Shown piece after piece: positions 19,720 to 28,901 of a stretch of 64,000 nucleotides of DNA (positions are counted from its first letter, which is position 1; every line of letters begins with the position of its first letter). Below the pieces are notes generated by a model. The model was not told where the DNA came from and made no database searches. It worked only from the letters and a program-made list of their open reading frames with translations. Both the position numbers and the translations under genes were made by a program. This DNA is from Prevotella sp. GTDB lineage: Bacteria; Bacteroidota; Bacteroidia; Bacteroidales; Bacteroidaceae. The stretch is from positions 51,658-115,657 of the forward strand of contig JAEEHW010000134.1 of NCBI GenBank assembly GCA_016281055.1, read 5' to 3'.

Positions 19720-19867
19720 CTCGCAATAAGATTGAAAGATGGAAAGATTGAAAAATTGAAGTTGCAGGAAGATTGAAGGATGGAAAAATTGAAAAATGAA
19801 AGTTGCCATGCGGTAAAAAACTTCAATTCTTCAATTCTTAAGTTCTTCAACTCTTCAATCCTCTACC

Positions 19868-19961
19868 AAAATGAAAAAGGGATACCACAAGACTAAAGCG
19901 TGGAAATCTTAACGCAAAGGCCTGTATGGCATCCCAAACAAAATTAGACGTTGCAAAGGTA
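19868..19961 (-). ncRNA. candidate small structured RNA (promoter + folded core + U-tract)
   Basis: Minus-strand TTG-N20-TACCTTTG promoter (-7 at 19954-19961), closing stem GGGAT/ATCCC, inner hairpins, then TTTTTCATTTT. Confidence 0.3.
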
Positions 19962-19962
19962 T

Positions 19963-22023
19963 ATGTTTTTTTTCAATAAAGCAAAATATTTCGGACGCAA
20001 AGCATTTTTTTGCGTTTTTTTAACCTTGCCTGCTTCTTTTACAGCAGCGCAGGACAGTACTTCCATAGGACAAAAGGACGTGGAACTCAGCGACGTGGTC
20101 GTGGAGGGTGGCACGGTGAGGAAATATCAGGGCACGGTGAATGCTGAGATGATTTCCACCACTGAACTTTTTCGCGCTGCCTGCTGTAATCTCGGCGAGA
20201 GCTTCTCAACCAATCCTTCGGTGGATGTGAGTTATTCTGATGCCGCCACTGGTGCGCAGCAGATAAAGTTGCTCGGACTTTCTGGCACTTACGTGCAGAT
20301 GCTGACGGAGAACATTCCCAACTATCGCGGCGCGGCTATGCCTTACGCCTTGAGTTATGTGCCTGGCACCTGGATGCAGAGCATACAGGTGTCGAAGGGG
20401 GCCTCGTCGGTAAAGAATGGTTATGAGAGCATCACGGGACAGATAAACGTGGAGTTTAAGAAACCGCAGGCAACGCAGTTTCTTGAGGCTAATGCCTTCC
20501 TCAACACTATGGGGAAATGGGAGGCGAACTTCCAGGGCAACCTGCACCTTGGAAAGAAATGGCGCACGGCGCTGCTGCTGCATTACGAAGACATGAACTC
20601 TGCCCACGACAGCAACAAGGACGGGTTTGTAGATATGCCCAAGGTGCGCCAATACAGTGCCATGAGCCGCTGGTTTTATAAAAGCACGCACCACATGTTG
20701 CAGTTCAGCATAAAGGGCATGAAGGAGAAACGTTGCGGCGGACAGATAGGGCATGACAGTCACCATGCGTGCGACCCTTACCTTATAAATATTGACAATG
20801 ACCGCTATGAGGCTTTTGCAAAGAATGCGCTTCTGTTTAACGACTCGCACAATACCAACATTGCGCTGATACTCTCTGGTTCACTGCATCTGCAGGATGC
20901 CGCATACGGCAACAGACAGTATGAGGTGAACGAGAAGAACTTCTATGCCTCGCTGATGTATGAGGCCGCCTACGGCGAGCACCACAGCCTGTCGGCAGGC
21001 ATTAGCCTTAATCATGACTATTTTAGTGAAGAGTTAAGAGTTAAGAGTGAAGAAGGTTCATCACATTTTTCACTTTTCACTTCTCACTTTTCACTTCTTC
21101 CCAAAGAAACCGTCCCCGGTGCATACGTGCAGTACACATATAAAGTGGGGGAGACGCTGACAGCCATGTGCGGACTGCGCATTGACCATAGCAATGTGTA
21201 TGGCACGTTCTGGACACCACGCGCACATGTGAAGTGGGCGCCGGGCAGCATTGTGTCGCTGCGCGCATCGGTGGGCAAGGGCTACCGCACGCCGCATGTG
21301 CTGGCAGAGAACAACAACCTGCTGGCAAGCAGCCGCAGTCTGCTGGTAAGTGAGCGGATAAGCCAGGAGGAGGCATGGAACTACGGCATCAGCATGCAGT
21401 GGAACATACCCGTAGCCGGCAAGACGCTGAACCTCAATGCAGAGTATTATTATACGAACTTCTTGCACCAGATGGTCATCGACATGGACACTGACCCACA
21501 CGCTGTGATGTTTCGCAATCTTGACGGCGACTCATATTCGCATACATGGCAGGTGGATGCTACATATCCGTTCTTTAGAGGTTTTACGGCAACAGCCGCA
21601 TATCGCCGCACAAACGTGAAGTGCACCTATGGCGGACTGCTGATGGAGAAACCGCTGACAAACCGCTACAAGGGACTGCTCACCATGTCGTACAAGCCCG
21701 GACTGGGGAAATGGCAGTTTGACCTCACGCTTCAACTGAACGGCGGCGGACGTATGCCTGCTGCCTATCAGAACGCTGACGGCACACAGTCGTGGGGCAC
21801 GGAGTTTAAGGCCTACGAACAACTCAATGCACAGGTGACGCGCTACTTCCGTCACTTCTCCATATATGCGGGTGGCGAGAACATCACGGGCTTCAAGCAG
21901 AAGAACCCCGTCATCGGTGCTGACAATCCGTGGGGCGACACGTTCGACTCCACAGTGGTATGGGGACCTATGCGCGGAGCAATGTATTACATTGGCATAC
22001 GCTTCAACTGGAAAAAGATATAG
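19963..22023 (+). CDS. TonB-dependent outer-membrane receptor
   Basis: Plug (VELSDVVVEGGTVRKYQGTVNAEMIS, GASSVKNGYESITGQINVEFKKP) and barrel with terminal aromatic strand; ATG at 19963 preferred over TTG at 19951. Confidence 0.9.
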   Translation: MFFFNKAKYFGRKAFFCVFLTLPASFTAAQDSTSIGQKDVELSDVVVEGGTVRKYQGTVNAEMISTTELFRAACCNLGESFSTNPSVDVSYSDAATGAQQIKLLGLSGTYVQMLTENIPNYRGAAMPYALSYVPGTWMQSIQVSKGASSVKNGYESITGQINVEFKKPQATQFLEANAFLNTMGKWEANFQGNLHLGKKWRTALLLHYEDMNSAHDSNKDGFVDMPKVRQYSAMSRWFYKSTHHMLQFSIKGMKEKRCGGQIGHDSHHACDPYLINIDNDRYEAFAKNALLFNDSHNTNIALILSGSLHLQDAAYGNRQYEVNEKNFYASLMYEAAYGEHHSLSAGISLNHDYFSEELRVKSEEGSSHFSLFTSHFSLLPKETVPGAYVQYTYKVGETLTAMCGLRIDHSNVYGTFWTPRAHVKWAPGSIVSLRASVGKGYRTPHVLAENNNLLASSRSLLVSERISQEEAWNYGISMQWNIPVAGKTLNLNAEYYYTNFLHQMVIDMDTDPHAVMFRNLDGDSYSHTWQVDATYPFFRGFTATAAYRRTNVKCTYGGLLMEKPLTNRYKGLLTMSYKPGLGKWQFDLTLQLNGGGRMPAAYQNADGTQSWGTEFKAYEQLNAQVTRYFRHFSIYAGGENITGFKQKNPVIGADNPWGDTFDSTVVWGPMRGAMYYIGIRFNWKKI

Positions 22024-22147
22024 GGAGTATTAAGGATTGATAGGGGAGTGAAAAGGGAGTAGAAAAGAAGTGAAAGGGACAAATGCGTTAGACTGATGAA
22101 TATGCAAGCGTAATGTCTTAACTCCTTATCTCCTTAACTCCTTATAG
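22024..22147 (+). repeat. palindromic purine/pyrimidine intergenic element E1
   Basis: GGGAGTGAAA-rich arm, core GGGACAAATGCGTTAGACTGATG, CGTAATGTC, TAACTCCTT arm. Confidence 0.8.
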
Positions 22148-22186
22148 CTTATAATTAATCAATAAATAAAAACATCAAAAAACAAA

Positions 22187-22693
22187 ATGAAGAAAATTGG
22201 AATGTTTATGGCTGCCATGATGATTGCAGCCACAGGTTTTGCAAAAGACATCAAGACCGTAGTATTCAACACCGCACCTGAGATGCACTGCCAGAACTGC
22301 GAGAACCGCATCAAGGAGGGACTGAAGTTTGAGAAGGGCGTGAAGGACATCAAGACAGACTTGGAGACAAAGACTGTCACCATTGAGTATGATGCAGACA
22401 AGACCAGCACCGACAAACTCGTGGAGGCTTTCGCAAAGATTAACTACACAGCAACAGAGGCCAAGGCTGGTGGTTGCAAGTGTAAGCACGCTGAAGGTCA
22501 GGGTTGCTGCAAGAAAAAAGCAGAAGGCGAAGGCCATAAGTGTAAGCACGCAGAAGGCGAAGGTCACCATTGCAAGAAGGAAGGTGAAGGCCATCAGTGC
22601 AAGCACGCCGAGGGCGAAGGTCACCACTGCAAGAAGGAAGGCGAAGGCCATCAGTGCAAAAAGCATGCCCAGACAGCAGAAGAAACAAAGTAA
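22187..22693 (+). CDS. heavy-metal-associated (HMA) domain protein with Cys/His-rich repeat tail
   Basis: APEMHCQNCENRIKEGL (MxCxxC); tail GEGHHCKKEGEGHQCKHAEGEGHHCKKEGEGHQCKK. Confidence 0.9.
   Translation: MKKIGMFMAAMMIAATGFAKDIKTVVFNTAPEMHCQNCENRIKEGLKFEKGVKDIKTDLETKTVTIEYDADKTSTDKLVEAFAKINYTATEAKAGGCKCKHAEGQGCCKKKAEGEGHKCKHAEGEGHHCKKEGEGHQCKHAEGEGHHCKKEGEGHQCKKHAQTAEETK
22481..22675 (+). repeat. coding tandem repeats for KHAEGEGHHCKKEGEGHQC (19-aa / 57-bp unit)
   Basis: Visible in DNA and translation. Confidence 0.85.
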
Positions 22694-22765
22694 TCAAATG
22701 ACATTAACGTAAGAAAGACTATTTTTCCCAAACAAAATTAGACAAACAAAAACAAAATTAGACAA

Positions 22766-24043
22766 ATGAAAAAGATTTTCAGGAAACTCGCCGTGCTGGC
22801 ACTTGCGTGCCCGCTGGTACTTGCTGCGTGCAGCAGCGACGATGACGCACAGCGTCTTATCAATGTAGTGTTTAACGCAGCCCCTGCCGTTGACGGCACG
22901 CTCGAACTCAGTGCCCTGGAGGGTACAGAGGTGATGTTCACCGACGTGCGCAACCAGGATGCCAAGTCGTTTACGCTCGATGCTGAGGGTAAGGCAAACG
23001 TTGCAATCGCCCCAGGTACTTACAACATCTCTATCAGCAAGACTGTGAAGAACGAGCAGGGTGAGGACGTGAAGATGGCTATGGTTATGGAGAACGTGGC
23101 ACTGACACAAGACCTGCAGGTGGTTGACGGCAAGGTTACGTCGCTGCCGATGAGTGCGCTGGGCCAGGACTTCATCTTCTCTGAGGTGTTCTTCAACGGT
23201 GAGACAAACTCTGGTCGCATGATGCACCCCGATCAGTACATCGTACTTTTCAACCCAACAAACGAAACTCTCTATGCAGACGGTATCTGCATTGCCGTGA
23301 CACAGCACATCTCATGGTGGGACAAGAAGCCTTGGTATGACTCATTCTATCCAAACCGTGTGCCTATCGGTGGATTCATCACCATCCCTGGCAACGGCAC
23401 CGACGTGGCAGTGGCTCCAGGCGAGAAACTGGTCATTGCCTTCACTGCAGTGAACCACGCAGAGGTGGTTACGACAGTCAACGACGTAGAGATTGCTTAT
23501 GACCATGCCGTTGACCTCTCTGGTGCTGACTACGAGATATACTACGGTCCAGATGCAAGCGACGTGGACAATCCTGATGTGCCAAACGTGCTGATATCAG
23601 AGAACGGCGACTCTTACGGTTTCTTCTTCCAGCCACGCGGCTATGTAAGTCCGCTCATCTTCCGCCTTGCTGACGGCAAGCAGGAGACCATCGATGCCTT
23701 CATTGCTGCAAACGCAAGCAAGTTCACACAGACCACAGAAGAAGGCGACGTGGAGAGCGTAATCTGGTCGGTTGAGACAAGCAAGATTCTTGACGGCATA
23801 CAGACCAGCGATGTGCCGCAGGACGTGAAGACACGCTGCATCCCAGTGGTGGTTGACGAGGGTAAGTTCCTTGTAAACGGCTGTCACCGTCAGGAACTCT
23901 GCATCCGCAAGGAGATAAAGGTTGGCGACAAGATTTTCTATCAGGATACCAACAACAGCTCTGAGGACATGGAGGACGTGAACGAGCGCAAGGCCGCCGG
24001 CAAGTATCAGACAGCATTCCCTCTTGGTTGGAGAATAAAATAA
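22766..24043 (+). CDS. DUF4876-like lipoprotein
   Basis: Lipobox LVLAACSS; conserved EVFFNGETNSGRMMHPDQYIVLFNPTNETLYADG; TonB/DUF6850 neighbourhood. Confidence 0.75.
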   Translation: MKKIFRKLAVLALACPLVLAACSSDDDAQRLINVVFNAAPAVDGTLELSALEGTEVMFTDVRNQDAKSFTLDAEGKANVAIAPGTYNISISKTVKNEQGEDVKMAMVMENVALTQDLQVVDGKVTSLPMSALGQDFIFSEVFFNGETNSGRMMHPDQYIVLFNPTNETLYADGICIAVTQHISWWDKKPWYDSFYPNRVPIGGFITIPGNGTDVAVAPGEKLVIAFTAVNHAEVVTTVNDVEIAYDHAVDLSGADYEIYYGPDASDVDNPDVPNVLISENGDSYGFFFQPRGYVSPLIFRLADGKQETIDAFIAANASKFTQTTEEGDVESVIWSVETSKILDGIQTSDVPQDVKTRCIPVVVDEGKFLVNGCHRQELCIRKEIKVGDKIFYQDTNNSSEDMEDVNERKAAGKYQTAFPLGWRIK

Positions 24044-24100
24044 TGCACAATGCATAATGCACAATGCACAATTGGCTCCGCATGATAATGCATAATGCAA
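24041..24100 (+). repeat. (AATGCACAATGCATA)n low-complexity element
   Basis: TAATGCACAATGCATAATGCACAATGCACAATTGGCTCCGCATGATAATGCATAATGCAA. Confidence 0.85.
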
Positions 24101-24262
24101 GTTTTGGGGAGTGAAAGGGGAGTAGAAAAGGAGTGAAAGGGGAGTGATAGGGACATTGCATTTTGCCTGTCCGCAAAGTCTAATACACATGTCACTATCA
24201 CTCTCTTATCACTCCACTATCACTTCTCTATCACTCCCCTAAAACCACTCTAACTCCTCCTT
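24101..24262 (-). repeat. palindromic purine/pyrimidine intergenic element E2 (core on minus strand)
   Basis: Revcomp core GTGACATGTGTATTAGACT at 24177-24195, flanked by GGGAGTGA and TCACTCCC arms. Confidence 0.8.
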
Positions 24263-24284
24263 ATCTCCTAAAAAATAAAAAGAA

Positions 24285-27047
24285 ATGATAACCCGACTAT
24301 TACTCTCTCTCCTCCTCGCCATCATCACGCTGGCGGCAGATGCCCAGACGTGCACGGTGAGAGGAAGGGTATATACAGAACACGATGGCGAGGCGGCAAG
24401 CTTCGCCATCGTGAGTATTAATTCGCAGGAACTAAAGACCGTCTGCGACATCAACGGACGCTTCGAACTGCACGGCGTGCCAGTGGGCAAGCAGGTAATA
24501 GAGGCGGAATGCCTCGGATATGCAACCACGAAGCATACCTTCACGGCATCGCAGGGCATGGCTGACATCCGTCTGACCCTGAAGAACAACAGCTTCGCCC
24601 TGCCCGAACTGCAGGTGATGGCAAAGAAAAGCCGCATGGGCAAGGTACTTGTTGACGAGACGGCGCTGGAGTACATACAGCCCACGTCGCTGGCCGACGT
24701 GATGCTCTTGTTGCCCGGCTCGGTGTATAAGGAGAACAACCTGACACAGTTTTCGCAGATATCGTCGCGACAGGTGGGCACGGATGCCAACACGTCGCTC
24801 GGCGTGGGCGTGGTGACCGACGGCGCACCGATGACCAACGACGGCGTGCGCACGCAGCTCGTGGGCGTGACCTCCAACTCGTCGGGCAGCAGCGACGGCG
24901 AGATAAAGAGTCGCACGGGCATGAACCAGGGTGCCGACATGCGCATGATTTCCACCGACCACATACAGAGCGTGGAGTTTACGCGCGGCATATCGTCGGC
25001 ACGCTACGGCAACCTATCAAGCGGCATGATAAGCATACAGTCGAAGCACGGCGTAACACCCCTGCGCATCCGACTGAAAAGCGACCTGAAGAACACCCTG
25101 GCATACGTGGGCAAGGGATTCCGCCTTGGAGAAAAGGCCGGCACACTGCATGCCGGACTGGATTTCCTGCACTCTATCGACGACATACGCGAGGAGATGG
25201 ACAAGTTTTCACGACTGACGGGACAGCTGTATTACAATAACCAGCTGATGCTGGGCGCATACAGGCTCAACCTTGATGCGCGCCTGAGCCAGACGCTGAC
25301 CGTCAGCAAAATGAAGAAAGACGAACTGACATACGAGTATGACGAGCTATACAAGGCCGACTACTCGCGCACGGCGCTGATGCTGAAGGGTGGGCTGACG
25401 CTGGGCAAGCCGTGGATGGACCAGCTGGAGATGGTATTGCAGGCAGACTATACCCGCGACCGCATTACGCGCCACCGCATGGTGCTATCTGGCACAGGTC
25501 CGCTCAACGTGCCGCTGGCCCATGAGGAGGGCGAGCACGAGGGCATATACCTGCCGCGCAAGTATTACAGCGACTTTTACATCGACAACAAGCCACTCAA
25601 CATCTATGCGCAGCTGAATGCCGTGTCGCGCCTTGCGCTCATGAGGCACACGATGCTTAACATGCAGTATGGTCTGGAATACACCAACGTGAAGAACCAC
25701 GGACAGGGGGCTGTCATAGAAGACGAGACGCGACCGCCGTTTCCCTACGACAACTCATACATGCGCCCGCGCCCCAACTGGGCCATACCGTCGCTGGGCA
25801 CGGGGGCAGCCTACATGCAGGCCGACTTCATATATGATGACAGGCAGCGCAACGTCGTCACGCTGTCACTGGGCGGACGACTGACCGAGATGATGAACCT
25901 GCCTTCAGACTATTACCTGCACCGCCGTGTGCTGGCAGACCCGCGCATGAATGTGTCATACACCTATGGTGCGCAGTGGAAGCACACGCTGCGCATGGGC
26001 TACGGCACGGAGAGCAAACTGCCCACGCTCGACTATCTCTATCCGGAGAAGCTATACAAGGACTTCTACATGCTCAATGCCTACACCTATGACCCGCAAT
26101 ACCGCCACCTGATAACATATACAAACATCTTTGACGTGACCAACACGCAACTCAAGGCCAACAAGAACCATAAGTTTGAGGTGGGATATGACCTGGACTA
26201 CAGGGGCTTCAGCCTGTCGCTGACGGGATTCTATGAGAAGTCAGACCATGGCTTCGAGTATTTCAGGCAATACATGCCGCTAACCTATGACCTGTATCAG
26301 ACACTGCGCGAAGGCGTGGACATCAGCGGCCGCACTCCGCAGAAGGAGGATTACGAGCATGAGCGATACACAGTCTTTACTACGGCGAGTCGTGTGCAGA
26401 ACTCAAGCAAGGTGACGAAGCGCGGACTGGAGTACCGCATCATCTTCCCACGCATAAAGAGCCTGCTGACAACGGTGGAGGTAAACGGTGCATACTACAA
26501 GACGGAGTATGCCTCGTCGTTGCCTGAGTATTACTATCCCGACGTCAGAATAGGCGGCAAGGAATATCCATACGTCTGCATATACGACCGCGATGCGCGC
26601 ACGGTGTATTCAAGGTTCAACTCAAACGTATGGTTCAACACCCACATACCGATGTTCAAACTCTTCATAACAAACTTCTTCCAGATAGTGTGGTATAACT
26701 CTTCGCAGTACAAGGACACTCACGACATGGTGCCGGTGAAATACATTGATTCCGACGGACTGGTGCATGACATGGATGATGCCATGCGCACCCTCATAGC
26801 TGCCGACGACCCAGTGGTGCGCTATTTCAAGCAGACGCTCGATCCTGCCAAATATGCATTGACGAAGAAACCTGTTTCGCTGCTGTGGAACATCAAGGCC
26901 ACAAAGGAATTCAAACGCGGCACGAAACTGTCGTTCTTCGTCAACGGACTACTCGACGTGAGTCCGGCATACGTAAGTGGCACAAGCATTACGAAACGCG
27001 AATGGCACGACCCGTACTTCGGACTGGAACTGTATGTTAATTTATAG
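24285..27047 (+). CDS. TonB-dependent receptor with N-terminal carboxypeptidase-regulatory-like domain
   Basis: CTVRGRVYTEHDGEAASFAIVSINSQELKTVCDINGRFELHGVPVG; plug and barrel. Confidence 0.9.
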   Translation: MITRLLLSLLLAIITLAADAQTCTVRGRVYTEHDGEAASFAIVSINSQELKTVCDINGRFELHGVPVGKQVIEAECLGYATTKHTFTASQGMADIRLTLKNNSFALPELQVMAKKSRMGKVLVDETALEYIQPTSLADVMLLLPGSVYKENNLTQFSQISSRQVGTDANTSLGVGVVTDGAPMTNDGVRTQLVGVTSNSSGSSDGEIKSRTGMNQGADMRMISTDHIQSVEFTRGISSARYGNLSSGMISIQSKHGVTPLRIRLKSDLKNTLAYVGKGFRLGEKAGTLHAGLDFLHSIDDIREEMDKFSRLTGQLYYNNQLMLGAYRLNLDARLSQTLTVSKMKKDELTYEYDELYKADYSRTALMLKGGLTLGKPWMDQLEMVLQADYTRDRITRHRMVLSGTGPLNVPLAHEEGEHEGIYLPRKYYSDFYIDNKPLNIYAQLNAVSRLALMRHTMLNMQYGLEYTNVKNHGQGAVIEDETRPPFPYDNSYMRPRPNWAIPSLGTGAAYMQADFIYDDRQRNVVTLSLGGRLTEMMNLPSDYYLHRRVLADPRMNVSYTYGAQWKHTLRMGYGTESKLPTLDYLYPEKLYKDFYMLNAYTYDPQYRHLITYTNIFDVTNTQLKANKNHKFEVGYDLDYRGFSLSLTGFYEKSDHGFEYFRQYMPLTYDLYQTLREGVDISGRTPQKEDYEHERYTVFTTASRVQNSSKVTKRGLEYRIIFPRIKSLLTTVEVNGAYYKTEYASSLPEYYYPDVRIGGKEYPYVCIYDRDARTVYSRFNSNVWFNTHIPMFKLFITNFFQIVWYNSSQYKDTHDMVPVKYIDSDGLVHDMDDAMRTLIAADDPVVRYFKQTLDPAKYALTKKPVSLLWNIKATKEFKRGTKLSFFVNGLLDVSPAYVSGTSITKREWHDPYFGLELYVNL

Positions 27048-27194
27048 GGGGGAGATAGGGGGAGTTAAGGGGAGTTAGAGGAGTTAAGGGACATGTGTGT
27101 CAGACTAATGGATAAGTAAAACGTAATGTCCTTTAACTCCTTAACGGAGCGCAGCAGAGTGATAACTCCCTTTAACTCCCCTTAACTCCTTAAA
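27048..27194 (+). repeat. palindromic purine/pyrimidine intergenic element E3
   Basis: GGGGAGTTA arm, core GGGACATGTGTGTCAGACTAATG at 27088, ACGTAATGTCC, TTTAACTCC arm. Confidence 0.8.
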
Positions 27195-27217
27195 CAAACA
27201 AAAACATCGAATAACGA

Positions 27218-28867
27218 ATGAAACGTATAATATATATAATGATTTGCGTGGTTGCAGCAACGTACGCAGCGGCGCAGGAGCCTGTCAGTCTGTCGCTCTC
27301 ACCAGCAGAACAGCGGCAGACCGCATTTGCCGCCACTGCCGACCGCAGCAGTCACAATGCATTGACGGATAACCCTGCATGGCTTGCTACAAAGCAGTTT
27401 GTGGGCGATACCACAGCGTTGCAGGGACTGGTATATGCCGGTGTGGCGGGCTCTGACAGCGACGGCGACTTCATGCACTATGAGGGCACAGGCACTACCG
27501 ACTGGCGCATAGGAGCCAGTGGCACCTACGTCACGCCGCACAGCGGAACCCTCTCGGGCAGCATACAGTATGCGCGCGGCAAACACCGCAACATCGGGTG
27601 GAGCGCCATGCGTATGCCCGAACTATACTTGCCCTACATCTCTACAGATTCATGCGGCGGCGACTTTAAGTTTGACAGCTACTATGCCGAGGGCGCATAC
27701 TCCTTCAGCATCAACACATGGACGCTGGGGGCGCGTATGTCGTTCTACGGCGAACAGTCGTGGCGACTTACTGATCCTCGTGCGCTGAACAACACCACAT
27801 GGCTGCGCTTTACCGCCGGAGCAACTAAGCAACTGGGGCAGCACCTCGTGATGCTTAGTGCCGGCTACGGGCGCAACAAACAGCATGAGCAACTGCGCTA
27901 TTGGCGTCCGGGACAGCAGGACCGCTTCTTCGTGTGCTATGGCTTCGGACTCTACGATACACGCCAGAGTGCAGTGTCGTTTGGCAAGGCTCGTATGTTC
28001 TACATAGACGAGTTCACCGCACGTCTGCAATATCTCTCACCTGCATCAAAAGCCCTGCGGCTGCATGCCTCGTTAGGATATACCCACCACAGCATGGCGA
28101 CGGAGGAGAGCGATATATACAACCTTTATGAGAGCCGAACCGGCATCATCGAGCCACAGATGGTGCTTGCGTGGCAACCGGATGAGAGATGGACGGTCAC
28201 GCTGGGTGCCAGTGCAAGCATTGAGGCTCGCAAGGGCTATGAGAACATAATAGAGGAATATCTTGCCAATGCCGACTACAACAGTTATGACTTCCGCACC
28301 ATCGACTCGCAGCAGAACTATGTCAGGGATGTGAACACGGCTGATGTCTCGCTGAGTGTCTCAAGGCAGTTCGGCAGGCTTTCACTCACTGTCCTTGGCG
28401 GGATGTCAGCCAACGGCTATGAAGAGAAATACCTCGGCGGCGTGTATAGCATAAAGGTGAATACCTCCATGCCTTACGTCGGACTTGAAACCGGCTGGCA
28501 GGCAGGTCGCCGCGATGTGCTTGCCATGTCACTCCGCTATGGCAAGAGCACCGTAGGTTCGCACCATTACGACGTTTTGATGCAGAACACCAAGGTGAAG
28601 CACCTCGACTTTCAGCAGGCTTTCGCACCCTACGCCTATCGTGTGGCAGACCTGACGAAGTTCGCTCTTTCCCTCTCATGGGAGCACAGTCTCGCTCACC
28701 TCACCGTAGGATTGTCGGCAAGCTATTATTCAGCCAGCGGCGACCGTCTGACAGACGCTGTATATACCGGTACCATAGGCTATACCTCCACCGCCCCTAT
28801 GATTTCCGTTAATCCCGATGCTCACAGAGAGCACAGGGGCAGCCTTACAGCATATGTGAGGTTCTGA
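27218..28867 (+). CDS. DUF6850-like outer-membrane beta-barrel protein
   Basis: Signal peptide, alternating aromatic strands ending SLTAYVRF; next to DUF4876/TonB genes. Confidence 0.75.
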   Translation: MKRIIYIMICVVAATYAAAQEPVSLSLSPAEQRQTAFAATADRSSHNALTDNPAWLATKQFVGDTTALQGLVYAGVAGSDSDGDFMHYEGTGTTDWRIGASGTYVTPHSGTLSGSIQYARGKHRNIGWSAMRMPELYLPYISTDSCGGDFKFDSYYAEGAYSFSINTWTLGARMSFYGEQSWRLTDPRALNNTTWLRFTAGATKQLGQHLVMLSAGYGRNKQHEQLRYWRPGQQDRFFVCYGFGLYDTRQSAVSFGKARMFYIDEFTARLQYLSPASKALRLHASLGYTHHSMATEESDIYNLYESRTGIIEPQMVLAWQPDERWTVTLGASASIEARKGYENIIEEYLANADYNSYDFRTIDSQQNYVRDVNTADVSLSVSRQFGRLSLTVLGGMSANGYEEKYLGGVYSIKVNTSMPYVGLETGWQAGRRDVLAMSLRYGKSTVGSHHYDVLMQNTKVKHLDFQQAFAPYAYRVADLTKFALSLSWEHSLAHLTVGLSASYYSASGDRLTDAVYTGTIGYTSTAPMISVNPDAHREHRGSLTAYVRF

Positions 28868-28901
28868 AAGTAAAATTGATTGGGAAGAAAGAAGAAGGAA
28901 G

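Noticed and set aside
19879-19935. Resemblance of ACGCAAAGGCC to the c-di-GMP-I riboswitch core
   Set aside because: The expected pairing partner (GGGCAAACC) and GNRA-tetraloop stem are absent; similarity is limited to a few bases.
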